The notes below the pieces were generated by a model that saw only the letters and a program-made list of their open reading frames with translations, was not told the DNA's origin and ran no database searches. DNA of 64,000 bases from Allostella sp. ATCC 35155 (GTDB taxonomy: Bacteria; Pseudomonadota; Alphaproteobacteria; ATCC43930; Allostellaceae). This document shows, piece after piece, positions 20,022 through 29,546 of this stretch; position 1 is the stretch's first letter; each line of letters opens with the position of its first letter. The translations under genes were made by a program, and so were the position numbers. The DNA lies in NCBI GenBank assembly GCA_006738865.1, contig AP019701.1, forward strand, positions 735,001 through 799,000, written 5' to 3'.

Positions 20022-21445
20022 GCGCCGCCGCTTCGTCCGGCACTCCCCTCTGGGCGCGTGACGGCGTCGATCTCGCCTGGCTGATCCGCTCGCGCCAGGC
20101 CTCGGCGCGGGAGGTCGTGCAGGCGTGCCTCGACCGCATGGAGGCGGTCAACCCCGCCATCAATGCGGTGGTCCTGTCGCTGGCGGACGAGGCGCTGGCC
20201 GCCGCCGACGCGGCCGACCGTGCCGTCGCCGCGGGCGAGGCGGTCGGGCCGCTGCACGGCGTGCCGGTGACGACCAAGGTCAACACCGACCAGAAGGGCT
20301 GCCCGACCGACAACGGCATCGTCGCCTTCAAGGATCTGGTGGCGCAGGACGACAGCCCCGTCGTCGCCAACCTGCGCCGGGCCGGCGCCATCGTCATCGG
20401 GCGCACCAACACGCCCGGCTTCTCGATGCGCTGGTTCACCGACAACGACCTGCACGGGCTGACCAAGAACCCGTGGCGCGGCGACGTCACGGCCGGCGGC
20501 TCGAGCGGCGGGGCGGGCGCGGCCATCGCTGCCGGCATCGGCCCGATCTCCCAGGGCAACGATATCGCCGGCTCGATCCGCTATCCCGCCTACTGCAACG
20601 GCGTCACCGGCATCCGGCCGACCTTCGGGCGGGTGCCGTCCTTCAACGGGACGTCGAAGGGCACACGGCCGATCTCCTCGCAGCTGATGGCGGTGAACGG
20701 ACCGCTCGCGCGCCGCATCCGCGACCTGCGCGTGGCCTTCCAGGCGCTCTCCGTCGGCAGCCCGCTCGACCCGCGCTGCGTCGACGTGCCCTTCGAGGGG
20801 CCGCCGGTCGGCCGGCCCATCCGGGTCGCCATGGTGGTCGACCCGGCCGGCCGCGGCGGCGTCCATCCGGCGGTCGCCGACGGCATCCGCGCCGCCGGCC
20901 GCGCGCTGGCCGATGCCGGCTACCTGGTCGAGGAGGTCGAGCCGCCCCGCTTCGGCGAGGCGGCCGACCTCTGGACGGCGATCGGCAACGACGACGTCAT
21001 GGCCCAGCTCGCGGGGCCGGTCGCCGAATACGGCGATGCCGGCATCCGCACGGCGTCGCGCCTGTGGATGGCGCAAGGGTCGGGCGGCTTCGAGGTCTTC
21101 CGCCAGGCCCTGGCGACGCGCGAGAAGATCCTGATGGAGTGGCAGCTCTTCTTCGAGGAGCGGCCGATCCTGCTGGCCCCGGTCTCGACCGTGCCGCCCT
21201 ATCCGCACGACCGCGATCTCGTCGACGAGGCGACGACGGCGGCGATGTTCGCCGAGCAGCGGGGGATGCTGGCGGTTTCGGTGCTGGGGCTGCCGGGCGT
21301 CTCGGTGCCGGTCGGTCTTGCCGACGGCGTGCCGGTCGGCGTGCAGGTGGTGGCAGGCCGCTACCGCGAGGATCTCTGCCTCGACGCGGCGGAGATCATC
21401 GAGGCTCGGCTCGCGCCGGCGACGCCGATCGACCCGCGCGGCTGA
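20018..21445 (+). CDS. Amidase (amidase signature family)
   Basis: 475 residues. The amidase signature is present: GVPVTTKVNTDQKG (first catalytic Lys), TAGGSSGGAGAAIAAGIGPISQGNDIAGSIRYPAYCNG (cis-Ser and nucleophile Ser of the Ser-Ser-Lys triad). Such enzymes hydrolyse carboxamides. The ATG at 20018 overlaps the stop of the C45 hydrolase, so they are translated together. The 3' end overlaps the convergent GntR gene by 50 bp. Confidence 0.9.
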   Translation: MSAAASSGTPLWARDGVDLAWLIRSRQASAREVVQACLDRMEAVNPAINAVVLSLADEALAAADAADRAVAAGEAVGPLHGVPVTTKVNTDQKGCPTDNGIVAFKDLVAQDDSPVVANLRRAGAIVIGRTNTPGFSMRWFTDNDLHGLTKNPWRGDVTAGGSSGGAGAAIAAGIGPISQGNDIAGSIRYPAYCNGVTGIRPTFGRVPSFNGTSKGTRPISSQLMAVNGPLARRIRDLRVAFQALSVGSPLDPRCVDVPFEGPPVGRPIRVAMVVDPAGRGGVHPAVADGIRAAGRALADAGYLVEEVEPPRFGEAADLWTAIGNDDVMAQLAGPVAEYGDAGIRTASRLWMAQGSGGFEVFRQALATREKILMEWQLFFEERPILLAPVSTVPPYPHDRDLVDEATTAAMFAEQRGMLAVSVLGLPGVSVPVGLADGVPVGVQVVAGRYREDLCLDAAEIIEARLAPATPIDPRG

Positions 21446-22409
21446 CGGGGCGATCTCCGGCCGTCGCCGCCTCGGCGGCGGCCGCATCGCGCGCCTGCCG
21501 GTCGGTATAGGAGCGCGACGCCAGCGCCAGGTGGCGCTCCAGCAGCGACGCCGCCCAGGTGCGGTCGTCCTTCTCGATCGCCTCCAGGATCGCCAGATGC
21601 TCGCGCGAGGACTGGACGAAGCGGGCCGGCGACAGGCGCTGGAACGCCGAGCGCTCGACGAAGCGGCGCAGCGCGTTCTGCCGCCGCACCGCCTCGATCA
21701 GGAAGCGGTTGTGCGACCACAGCGCGACCGCCTCGTGGAAGGCGTCGTTGGTCGCCAGCCAGACGGCGGGGTCCAGCTTCTCGACGTTCTCCAGGATCGC
21801 CAGGTGCTGGTCGCGCAGGCGGACCAGCGCCGACGGGGCCGGGCGGAAGGTCGGCTCGGCCAGGGCGGCGCACTCCACCACGATGCGGAAGCGATAGCTC
21901 TCGACCACCGCCTCGGGCGTATCGAGCGCCTCGGCGAAGCGCCAGCCATGGCCGCGCTGCCGACGCACCAGCCCGTCGTCCGCAAGGCGCATCAGCGCCC
22001 GGCGCACGGTCCCGCGCGAAGCGCCGTAGCGCGGCATCAGCGAGGCTTCCGACACCTCCATCGGCAGCAGGCCGCGGGCGCGATCGGACAGGATCGCGCG
22101 GTGCAGGTCGTCGACCGTGGACCCGGACACGCCGGCCGCCAGCGCGTCCGGCGTCACCGGCCGCAGCAGCGAGAAGCCGCGTCCCGGATCGAAGCCGACC
22201 CAGCCCTGCTCCTGCAGCAGCTGCAGCGCGGCGCGGACCGGGGTGCGCGACACGTCGAAGCGCTGGGCCAGCGGCAGTTCGCGGATCGCCCCGCCGACCG
22301 GAATCGCGTCTTCGACGATCGCGGCCAGGATCTGGCGCACGAGTTCGCTCTGCAGGGCGGTCCTGCCAGCGGGACGCCGGGCGCGGCGCGGTCGTTCGCT
22401 CGTCGTCAT
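21396..22409 (-). CDS. GntR-family regulator with two winged-helix domains and an FCD-like domain
   Basis: 337 residues, longer than the usual 220-250 of FadR-type regulators. Two separate winged helix-turn-helix segments are visible: residues about 18-80 (ELPLAQRFDVSRTPVRAALQLLQEQGWVGFDPGRGF) and about 95-160 (SLMPRYGASRGTVRRALMRLADDGLVRRQRGHGWRF). An FCD-type helical ligand domain follows (ECAALAEPTFRPAP, then ATNDAFHEAVALWSHNRFLIEAVRRQNALRRF). It is divergent from the first family-5 binding protein and convergent with the amidase, so it likely controls this catabolic region. An in-frame ATG 12 codons upstream (22442) is the alternative start. Confidence 0.85.
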   Translation of the reverse strand: MTTSERPRRARRPAGRTALQSELVRQILAAIVEDAIPVGGAIRELPLAQRFDVSRTPVRAALQLLQEQGWVGFDPGRGFSLLRPVTPDALAAGVSGSTVDDLHRAILSDRARGLLPMEVSEASLMPRYGASRGTVRRALMRLADDGLVRRQRGHGWRFAEALDTPEAVVESYRFRIVVECAALAEPTFRPAPSALVRLRDQHLAILENVEKLDPAVWLATNDAFHEAVALWSHNRFLIEAVRRQNALRRFVERSAFQRLSPARFVQSSREHLAILEAIEKDDRTWAASLLERHLALASRSYTDRQARDAAAAEAATAGDRPVSRAGRSASPARAEPR

Positions 22410-22461
22410 TCCGATCCGGCCTCCCGTCCATCGAGGCTGCATGCCGAGTGTTTTTTGGATT

Positions 22462-22494
22462 GATAAAGCGCAAGGATCGTCGAAGATAGCGCAA
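22462..22494. promoter_or_regulatory. Candidate operator/promoter upstream of GntR and first binding protein
   Basis: GATAAAGCGCAA at 22462-22473 is followed two helical turns later by a related GATAGCGCAA-like half. TTGATA (22460-22465) with AAGATA 17 bases on could be a weak promoter toward the binding-protein gene. The 12-mer matches 18779-18790 at 11 of 12 positions. Confidence 0.35.
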
Positions 22495-22541
22495 ACCGCT
22501 CGCAACTCTCGGCGGGCGGCAACGGACAGGGGAACGGGGAC

Positions 22542-24101
22542 ATGATGAAGAACGCCCTTCTCGCCACGGCCGCGGCCGTGCTGGTCGCCGCGCCGGCGAT
22601 CGCGCAGGACGCGCCGCGCCGCGGCGGCACGCTCACCATCGCCATCAACGCCGATATCCGCAGCCTCGAGCCCGGCATCAACCGCGACGGCAACACCGAC
22701 TCCGTCGCCCACATGATCTACGAGGGGCTGGTCGGCTATCGCACGGATCTCAGCGTCGGGCCGCAGCTGGCCAAGGGCTGGACCGTGTCCGACGACGGCC
22801 GGACCTTCCGCTTCACCCTGCGCGACGGGGCGAAGTTCCACAACGGCCAGCCGGTGACGGCGGCCGACGTCAAGTCGAGCTGGGACCGCCAGATCGCCAA
22901 CAAGGCCTGGCCCTGCGCGCGCTTCTTCAACGGCGCCAGCGGCGCCAAGGTCGAGGCCGTGGAGGCGCCCGACGCGAAGACCGTGGTCTATCGCCTCGAC
23001 AAGCCGAGCGCGCTCTTCCTCAAGCAGCTCGCCAACTTCCAGTGCGCGGTGGTCGCCATCCATCCCGCCGCCTTCGACGCCGAGGGCAAGTGGAAGGAGG
23101 CGATCGGCACCGGTCCCTTCAAGCTCAAGGAATGGAAGCGCGGCGAGTATGTCGCGATGGAGCGGGTGGCCGACTACGTCCCCAACCCGGAGCCCGCCAG
23201 CGGCTATGCCGGCGCCCGCAACGCCTATGTCGACAACCTCGTCGTGCGGGTCGTTCCCGACGCCAGCGCGGCCGAGGCGGCGCTGGTGAGCGGTGCCGTC
23301 GACGTCCTGCCCGATGTCGATGCACACCGGATCGAGGGCCTGAAGCAGAAGGGCATGACGGTTCAGACGACGCCGGGCCTGGGCTGGTCGGCACTCCTGA
23401 TGCAGACGCGCGATCCGCTGCTGTCGAACCCGAAGATCCGGCGCGCCATCGCCCACGCCCTCAACCTGCAGGACATCGCCGACGCGCGCATGCTCGGCCT
23501 GTCCAAGGGCAATCCCTCGGCAGTGGCCGATCCCACGCCCTATTTCCAGCCGAGCTTCGTCTCCAGCTGGCCGGCCTACGATCCGGCGCGGGCCAAGGCG
23601 CTCCTAAAGGAGGCCGGCTACAAGGGCGAGACCATCCGGATCCAGACGAACAAGCGCTACACCGGCATGTACGACAATGCGGTCGTCGTGCAGGCGATGC
23701 TGCAGGCGGCGGGGATGAAGGCCGAGCTCGACGTCATGGAATGGGCGACCCAGCTCGACGCCTACCTCAAGGGCGCCTTCCAGATTCAGTCCTTCAGCTA
23801 TTCGGCCCGCTTCGATCCGGGGCTGATGTACTCCGCGCTGATCGGCGACAAGGACAAGCTGAAGTGGGCCCAGTGGGAGGATCCCAAGGCGATCGCCCTG
23901 CTGGCGGAGGCGAACGGCTCGCTCGACGAGGCGCGGCGCAAGGCGATCTTCGTCGAGCTGCATCGCATGGCGACCGAGCAGGTGCCGGTGATCGGCCTCT
24001 ATTTCAGCACCGAGATCGAGGCGACGGCTCCGACCGTCCGCGGCTACAAGCCGTGGCCGGCCGGCAAGCCGCTGCCCTGGGGCGTGTGGAAGGCCGGCTG
24101 A
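22542..24101 (+). CDS. ABC transporter substrate-binding protein, family 5 (peptide/opine type), paralogue 1
   Basis: 519 residues. A Sec signal peptide ends at AIAQ (about residue 21). The mature protein begins with RRGGTLTIAINADIRSLEPGINRDGNTD and has SDDGRTFRFTLRDGAKFHNGQPVTAADVKSSWDR, the family-5 (DppA/OppA/NikA) signature. It binds peptides or other organic solutes in the periplasm. A paralogue lies 890 bp downstream (24990-26558). No permease or ATPase gene is near either. It is divergent from the GntR regulator, which suggests induction by a catabolic substrate. Confidence 0.9.
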   Translation: MMKNALLATAAAVLVAAPAIAQDAPRRGGTLTIAINADIRSLEPGINRDGNTDSVAHMIYEGLVGYRTDLSVGPQLAKGWTVSDDGRTFRFTLRDGAKFHNGQPVTAADVKSSWDRQIANKAWPCARFFNGASGAKVEAVEAPDAKTVVYRLDKPSALFLKQLANFQCAVVAIHPAAFDAEGKWKEAIGTGPFKLKEWKRGEYVAMERVADYVPNPEPASGYAGARNAYVDNLVVRVVPDASAAEAALVSGAVDVLPDVDAHRIEGLKQKGMTVQTTPGLGWSALLMQTRDPLLSNPKIRRAIAHALNLQDIADARMLGLSKGNPSAVADPTPYFQPSFVSSWPAYDPARAKALLKEAGYKGETIRIQTNKRYTGMYDNAVVVQAMLQAAGMKAELDVMEWATQLDAYLKGAFQIQSFSYSARFDPGLMYSALIGDKDKLKWAQWEDPKAIALLAEANGSLDEARRKAIFVELHRMATEQVPVIGLYFSTEIEATAPTVRGYKPWPAGKPLPWGVWKAG

Positions 24102-24139
24102 GGCCGGCCACTCAGGAGCGAAAGGACCGGGTGAGGGAC

Positions 24140-24985
24140 ATGGCGGATCGGCAGCGGGAGCAGGCCTTTTACGCGCGCGGCAAGACGACGATCTACGCGT
24201 GCCAGTTCGACCAGCGGTTCAGCTACTGCTGCTATGTCCCGAGGGCGGTCGAGGAAGCGCCGGACCGGCGCTTCCCGCTCTTCGTCGCGGTCCACGGCAC
24301 CGGCCGGCTGATGACGGCCTACCGCGATCTCTTCGCCGAATTCGCCGAGCGGGAGGGCGTCGTCGTGCTGGCGCCGCTCTTCCCCGCCGGCATCACCGGC
24401 CCGGACGATCTCAACAGCTACAAGTTCCTGCGCGCGGGCGACCTGCACTACGACGCGGTGATGCTGGCGATGGTCGAGGAGGCGGCTGGGCGCTGGCCGG
24501 TCGACCCCGGCCGCTTCTCGATGTTCGGCTTCTCGGGCGGGGGGCACTTCGCCCATCGCTTCTTCTACCTCCACCCCGAGCGCCTCTCGGCCGTCTCGAT
24601 CGGCGCGCCGGGCGTCGTCACCTTGCTCGACTTCGACCATGATTTCTGGGTCGGCGTGCGCGACTTCGAGCAGGTGTTCGGCAAGGCGGTCGACCTCGAC
24701 GCCATGCGCCGGGTCGCGGTCCAGATGGTGATCGGCGCCGAAGACAAGGAGACCTGGGAGATCACCATCACGCCCGCGAGCCCGCGCTGGATGCCGGGCG
24801 CCGACCTCGCCGGCCCCGACCGGCTGGCGCGGATGCGCGCATTGAAGGCGAGCTTCGAGCGGCACGGCATCGCGGTCCGCCACGACATCCTGCCGGGGGT
24901 CGCCCACAACGGCCTCGCCATGACCCCGCTGGTCGAGCGCTTCCTCTCGGACGCGCTGGCCGCTCCCCTCGACAAGGCAGGTTGA
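24140..24985 (+). CDS. Alpha/beta hydrolase between two binding-protein paralogues
   Basis: 281 residues, no signal peptide. The nucleophile elbow is in RFSMFGFSGGGHFAHRFFY (Ser near residue 126), the oxyanion region in LFVAVHGTGRLMTAYRD, and the likely catalytic His in PGVAHNGLAMTP. It resembles esterase/PHB-depolymerase-like hydrolases. It lies 38 bp after the first binding protein and 4 bp before the second, so all three are one operon; hydrolysis of the imported ester or amide inside the cell is plausible. I used the ATG at 24140; a GTG at 24131 is the alternative start. Confidence 0.82.
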   Translation: MADRQREQAFYARGKTTIYACQFDQRFSYCCYVPRAVEEAPDRRFPLFVAVHGTGRLMTAYRDLFAEFAEREGVVVLAPLFPAGITGPDDLNSYKFLRAGDLHYDAVMLAMVEEAAGRWPVDPGRFSMFGFSGGGHFAHRFFYLHPERLSAVSIGAPGVVTLLDFDHDFWVGVRDFEQVFGKAVDLDAMRRVAVQMVIGAEDKETWEITITPASPRWMPGADLAGPDRLARMRALKASFERHGIAVRHDILPGVAHNGLAMTPLVERFLSDALAAPLDKAG

Positions 24986-24989
24986 TCCG

Positions 24990-26558
24990 ATGATGCGACG
25001 ACTTCTCCTCGCGGCGGCGCTGGCCGCGGCACCCCTCGCGGCTTCCGTCCCGGCCATGGCGCAGGACGCGCCGCAGCGCGGCGGCACCTTCACCATCGCC
25101 CTCAACGCGGACATCCGCAGCCTGGAACCCGGGATCAACCGGGACGGCAACACCGACACGGTCGTCCACACCATCTTCGAAGGACTGGTCGCCTATCGCG
25201 CCGATCTCACGGTCGGGCCGGCCCTCGCCGAATCCTGGACGGTGTCCGACGATGGCCGCACCTGGCGCTTCACGCTGCGCGAGGGGGTGCGCTTCCACAA
25301 CGGCCAGCCGCTGACCGCCCAGGCGCTGAAATGGACCTGGGACCGGCAGTGGTCGAACGAACGCTGGGGCTGCAAGCGCTTCTTCGACGGGCGCACCGGG
25401 CTCAAGGTCGAGGCCATGGAGGCACCGGACGCACGCACCGTCGTCTACCGCCTGGCCGGACCGAGCGGGCTTTTCCTCAAGCAGCTCGCCAACGTGCAGT
25501 GCGGCATCGTCGCCGCCCATCCCGACAGTGCGGACGCCGAGGGCAAGTGGAAGGCGCCGATCGGCACCGGCCCGCTGAAGCTGGCCGACTGGCGGCGCGG
25601 CGAGTTCGTGGCGCTCGACCGCTTCGACGGCTACGTCGCCAGCGATGCCCCGGCCAGCGCCTATGCCGGGCGGCGCACCATGTATTTCGATCGCGTCGTC
25701 TTCCGCGTCGTGCCCGATGCCAGCTCGGCCGAGGCGGGACTGGCGACGGGCGACATCGACCTGCTGCCGGAGGTCGAGGCCCATCGCGTGGCGGCGCTGA
25801 AGCAGCGCGGGGTGACGGTGCTGTCGTCGCCGGGCCTCAGCTGGGCGGTGCTGCTGATGCAGATCCGCGATCCGCTGCTGTCGGACGTTCGCATCCGCCG
25901 TGCCATCGCCCATGCGCTCGACCTGGACCAGATCGCCGACGCGCGCGGCGAAGGCCTGGTCAAGCCGCACCCTTCGCCGGTCGATGCCGGCAGCGTCTAT
26001 TTCGACGACCGCTTCCGTGCCTGGCCGGCCTACGATCCCGCGAAGGCGCAGGCCCTGCTCGAGGCGGCGGGCTACAAGGGCCAGCCGATCCGCATCCAGA
26101 CGAACAAGCGGTCCTCGGCCAACTACGACAATGCCGTCGTGATCCAGGCGATGCTGGCCGCGGCCGGCTTCACCGTCGAACTGGAAGTCCTCGACTGGGC
26201 GACGCAACTCGACAACTACATCAAGGGCAATTTCCAGCTGCAGTCGTTCGGCTACTCGGCGCGCTTCGACCCGGGCCTGCGCTTCGCCTCGCTGATCGCC
26301 GACAAGGACAAGTCGAAATGGGCGCAGTGGGACGATCCGAAGGCGATCGCCCTGCTGCAGGAGAGCACCCGGACGACCGACGAGGTGCGGCGCAAGGCGA
26401 TCTTCGCCGAACTCCACGCGATGCTGGCCGATCAGGTGCCGACAATCGGGCTCTATTACGACCCGGGGGTCGAGGCGGTGGGCCCCAGCGTCCGCGGCTA
26501 TCGCACCTGGCCGGCGAGCCGGCCGATCCCCTGGGGCGTCTGGAAGGCGCGGCCGTAG
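24990..26558 (+). CDS. ABC transporter substrate-binding protein, family 5, paralogue 2
   Basis: 522 residues. The signal peptide ends PAMAQ (about residue 25). The mature sequence follows paralogue 1 almost without gaps, from RGGTFTIALNADIRSLEPGINRDGNTDTV to WPASRPIPWGVWKARP, with well over half of positions identical by eye. Differences cluster in the middle (SNERWGCKRFFDGRTG against NKAWPCARFFNGASG), which could change ligand choice. It starts 4 bp after the hydrolase stop. It must use a permease encoded elsewhere. Confidence 0.9.
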   Translation: MMRRLLLAAALAAAPLAASVPAMAQDAPQRGGTFTIALNADIRSLEPGINRDGNTDTVVHTIFEGLVAYRADLTVGPALAESWTVSDDGRTWRFTLREGVRFHNGQPLTAQALKWTWDRQWSNERWGCKRFFDGRTGLKVEAMEAPDARTVVYRLAGPSGLFLKQLANVQCGIVAAHPDSADAEGKWKAPIGTGPLKLADWRRGEFVALDRFDGYVASDAPASAYAGRRTMYFDRVVFRVVPDASSAEAGLATGDIDLLPEVEAHRVAALKQRGVTVLSSPGLSWAVLLMQIRDPLLSDVRIRRAIAHALDLDQIADARGEGLVKPHPSPVDAGSVYFDDRFRAWPAYDPAKAQALLEAAGYKGQPIRIQTNKRSSANYDNAVVIQAMLAAAGFTVELEVLDWATQLDNYIKGNFQLQSFGYSARFDPGLRFASLIADKDKSKWAQWDDPKAIALLQESTRTTDEVRRKAIFAELHAMLADQVPTIGLYYDPGVEAVGPSVRGYRTWPASRPIPWGVWKARP

Positions 26559-26744
26559 GCGAAACCTGCCACGGCGCGTCCGGCGGCGTCGGTGCGCGCC
26601 GGCTTGGCCGACAGCTCCGAACGTGTCACGAGCGTGAGTGAAGTCGGTGCCCGAGTGTCCGGAGACGATTGACCGCGACCGTCCCGCGGCGGCACCTTGG
26701 CGCGCCAATCAAGAACCCGCCTCCGTGGAGGGAGCCCGAGCGCG

Positions 26745-27026
26745 ATGATTCATTTTCTGGTGCATGACGAGAACGACTCCTGCGGGGTGGTCGTCGTCGA
26801 GGGGATCAAGGCCGGTGAGACGCTGACCGGCTGGGTGATGGATCAGGACAAGACGATCCATGTCCAGGTGACGCAGGACATCCCGATCGGCCACAAGCTG
26901 GCGACCAAGACGCTCGGCGAGGGCGACACGGTGATCAAGTACGGGGTCGACATCGGCCGCGTGGTGGCGCCGATCCCGGTCGGGGCGCATCTCCACGTCC
27001 ATAACGTCAAGACGAAGCGGTGGTAG
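26745..27026 (+). CDS. UxaA/SuyA-type small subunit (SAF domain)
   Basis: 93 residues consisting of a SAF-type domain: [28 protein letters not shown], then [31 protein letters not shown]. This is the N-terminal unit of altronate/galactarate dehydratases, encoded here as a separate gene as in (2R)-sulfolactate sulfo-lyase SuyA. It works with the large subunit that starts 2 bp after its stop. The start at 26745 follows GGAGGGAGC. The 187 bp before it hold no clear promoter. Confidence 0.85.
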   Translation: MIHFLVHDENDSCGVVVVEGIKAGETLTGWVMDQDKTIHVQVTQDIPIGHKLATKTLGEGDTVIKYGVDIGRVVAPIPVGAHLHVHNVKTKRW

Positions 27027-27028
27027 GC

Positions 27029-28198
27029 ATGGACATCACCAAAGCCACGTTCCACGGCTATGTCCGCGAGAACGGGCGCGTCGGCGTGCGCAACCATGTC
27101 GTCATCCTGCCGGTGGACGACCTGTCGAATGCGGCCAGCGAGGCCGTCGCCAACAACATCAAGGGATCGCTGGCGATCCCCCATCCCTACGGCCGCCTCC
27201 AGTTCGGTGCCGACCTCGACCTGCACTTCGCCACCCTGATCGGCACCGGCTGCAACCCCAACGTCGCCGCCGTCGTCGTCATCGGCATCGAGCCCGGCTG
27301 GACCAAGCGGGTGGTCGACGGCATCGCGGCCTCGGGCAAGCCGGTCGAAGGATTCTGGATCGAGGGCAACGGCGACATTCAGACGATCGCCAGCGCCAGC
27401 CACGCCGCCTACCGTTTCGTCAAGCACGCCTCGACCCTGCGCCGGGTCGAGCGACCGATCCAGGATCTCTGGGTTTCGACGAAGTGCGGCGAGTCCGACA
27501 CGACATCGGGCTGCGGCTCCAACCCGACCGTCGGCGACGCCTTCGACAAGCTCTATGCCGCGGGCTGCACCCTCGTCTTCGGCGAGACGACGGAACTGAC
27601 CGGCGGCGAGCATCTGGTGGCGGCGCGCTGCCGCACGCCCGAGGTGCGCGAGCGCTTTCAGTTCATGTTCGACCGCTATCAGGCGATCATCGACCGCCAC
27701 AAGACGAGCGACCTCTCCGAATCGCAGCCGACCAAGGGCAACATCGCCGGCGGTCTGACGACGATCGAGGAGAAGGCGCTGGGCAACATCCAGAAGATCG
27801 GCCGCAAGTGCATGGTCGACGGCGTCCTCGACAAGGCCGAGGTGCCGACCGGTCCCGGCCTGTGGTTCATGGATTCCTCGTCTGCGGCGGCCGAGATGGT
27901 GACCCTCTGCGCCGCCTCGGGCTATGCCGTGCACTTCTTCCCGACGGGTCAGGGCAACGTCATCGGCAATCCGATCCTGCCGGTGATCAAGCTCTGCGCC
28001 AACCCGAAGACGGTGCGCACCATGCCCGAGCACATCGACCTCGACTGCTCGGGCCTGCTGCGGCGGGAACAGAACCTCGACCAGACCGGCGATGCGTTGC
28101 TCGACGTCATGCTGCGCACGGCGAACGGCGAGCTGACGGCGGCCGAATTGCTCGGCCACCGGGAGTTCGTGCTGACCCGCCTCTACGAGAGCGCCTGA
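27029..28198 (+). CDS. UxaA/SuyB-type large subunit (altronate dehydratase or sulfolactate sulfo-lyase family)
   Basis: 389 residues. It starts [24 protein letters not shown], the signature of UxaA C-terminal domains, and has a Cys-containing [23 protein letters not shown] stretch plus [17 protein letters not shown]. The split gene pair matches SuyAB in layout, which splits sulfolactate into pyruvate and sulfite; sugar-acid dehydratases of the same family are equally possible. No sulfite-handling or sugar-acid gene lies nearby to decide. The GTG at 27020 is an alternative start overlapping the small-subunit stop. Confidence 0.85.
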   Translation: MDITKATFHGYVRENGRVGVRNHVVILPVDDLSNAASEAVANNIKGSLAIPHPYGRLQFGADLDLHFATLIGTGCNPNVAAVVVIGIEPGWTKRVVDGIAASGKPVEGFWIEGNGDIQTIASASHAAYRFVKHASTLRRVERPIQDLWVSTKCGESDTTSGCGSNPTVGDAFDKLYAAGCTLVFGETTELTGGEHLVAARCRTPEVRERFQFMFDRYQAIIDRHKTSDLSESQPTKGNIAGGLTTIEEKALGNIQKIGRKCMVDGVLDKAEVPTGPGLWFMDSSSAAAEMVTLCAASGYAVHFFPTGQGNVIGNPILPVIKLCANPKTVRTMPEHIDLDCSGLLRREQNLDQTGDALLDVMLRTANGELTAAELLGHREFVLTRLYESA

Positions 28199-28220
28199 GC
28201 CCGATGCGGGGTGCGGCGGA

Positions 28221-29546
28221 TCAGGCCGCGCCCCGCAGATCGGCCGCGAGATCGAGGTAGCGCCGGGCGAGCGGGCTTTCGGCGCGGACCGAGAGGCGTT
28301 CATGGGCCAGCGCGCGCAGCAGCGCCGTCTGTCCGTCCCGCCGCGCGGCCTCCAGCAGCGTCAGGTCGATCAGGTCGCGCTGCGCATGGCTGCCGCCGAA
28401 GCGGTGCGCGCGCGAGCGGAGCGGACGCAGGGCCGTGACGGCCGCGCCATAGTCCCGTCGCCCGAAATCCCACAGGGCCCGCGCCAGCGGCATGCCCACC
28501 TCGCGGGACATCGCGGCGTTGCTGGTGCCGCCTCCGGCGCTTCGTTCGAGGGCTGCCATCGCCTGCTCGGCCAGCTTCCAGCGCCCGGCGGCCACGAAGG
28601 CCATCATCGCGTGGCAATCGTTGAAGGCGTACCAGCCGTCGCATACGAAGGGCGCCCAGCGGTCGGCGAGGCCCTGCCAGCGCTGGCCGCAATCGACCCC
28701 CCGCAGGGCGAGGCGCCATAGCAGCGCCGAGGCGTCGACGAGGTCGGTCACGGCCGGGGCGGGGCCCGTCAGGCGAAGATCGTAGAGCGCGAGCGCTTCG
28801 TCGCCACGCTCGCCGTCGAGCAGGAAGAGCGCGAGGTGCCACCAGTTGTGGACGGCCGCGCTGCCGTCCCCCGCCCAGGTGTCTTCGCGCTCGCGCATCC
28901 AGGCGATGCCTTCGCTGCGCCGGCCCTGCATCTCCATGACGTGGGCGACCGCATGATGCGCCCAGGCGTCCGCCGGCTCCATCGCCAGCGCCTCGCGGCC
29001 GAGATCCTCGGCCTGCCCATAGTCGCCGCACTCCTCCAGCCCGAAGGCGTGCATGGCGAGAACGGCATGGTGGCCGGGAAGTGCGGGCGACCAGGCGTGC
29101 CGGACCCGCGCCACCCGGTCGCGCAGGTTGCGGGCGTCGCCCCGCCGGAGGTCGAGGAGATGGCCCTGGTGCAGGGCCAGGAGGTCGCGCGGATGCTCCA
29201 CGAGGATGTCGTCGAGCCCGTCGGAGGCCGCGTCGAGATCGCCGCCGGCATAGGCGGCGACGACGGCGGCATGGCGGCGCTCGCGCTCGCTCTGCGCCGT
29301 CCGCCGGAGGTCGGGGAGCATCGCCGCGGCGCGGGGCGCGCCGCGCGCATCGGTTCCGCAGAGCTGCAGATAGGCCGCCAGGACGTGCGCCATGGCGAAG
29401 TCCGGGCAGCGATCGACGGCGGCCGCGCACGGCGCCAGTGGATCGCCGGTGCCGCGGACCAGACGCGCGAGGGCGGTTTCGAACGCGTCCACGGCAGGGC
29501 GGTCGGCGCCGCTGACGCAGAGGCCACGATTGTCGGTTCGCATCAT
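28221..29546 (-). CDS. Tetratricopeptide-like helical repeat protein
   Basis: 441 residues, all helical, with TPR-like pairs: FAMAHVLAAYLQLCGTD, EECGDYGQAEDLGREALAMEPADAWAHHAVAHVMEMQGRRSEGIAWM, LFLLDGERGDEALALYDLRL. No signal peptide or membrane segment, so cytosolic. This is a known bacterial family of TPR proteins without an assigned role. It is convergent with the UxaA-type gene (22 bp between stops) and divergent from mscL. Two ATGs are adjacent at the start (29546 and 29543). Confidence 0.75.
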   Translation of the reverse strand: MMRTDNRGLCVSGADRPAVDAFETALARLVRGTGDPLAPCAAAVDRCPDFAMAHVLAAYLQLCGTDARGAPRAAAMLPDLRRTAQSERERRHAAVVAAYAGGDLDAASDGLDDILVEHPRDLLALHQGHLLDLRRGDARNLRDRVARVRHAWSPALPGHHAVLAMHAFGLEECGDYGQAEDLGREALAMEPADAWAHHAVAHVMEMQGRRSEGIAWMREREDTWAGDGSAAVHNWWHLALFLLDGERGDEALALYDLRLTGPAPAVTDLVDASALLWRLALRGVDCGQRWQGLADRWAPFVCDGWYAFNDCHAMMAFVAAGRWKLAEQAMAALERSAGGGTSNAAMSREVGMPLARALWDFGRRDYGAAVTALRPLRSRAHRFGGSHAQRDLIDLTLLEAARRDGQTALLRALAHERLSVRAESPLARRYLDLAADLRGAA

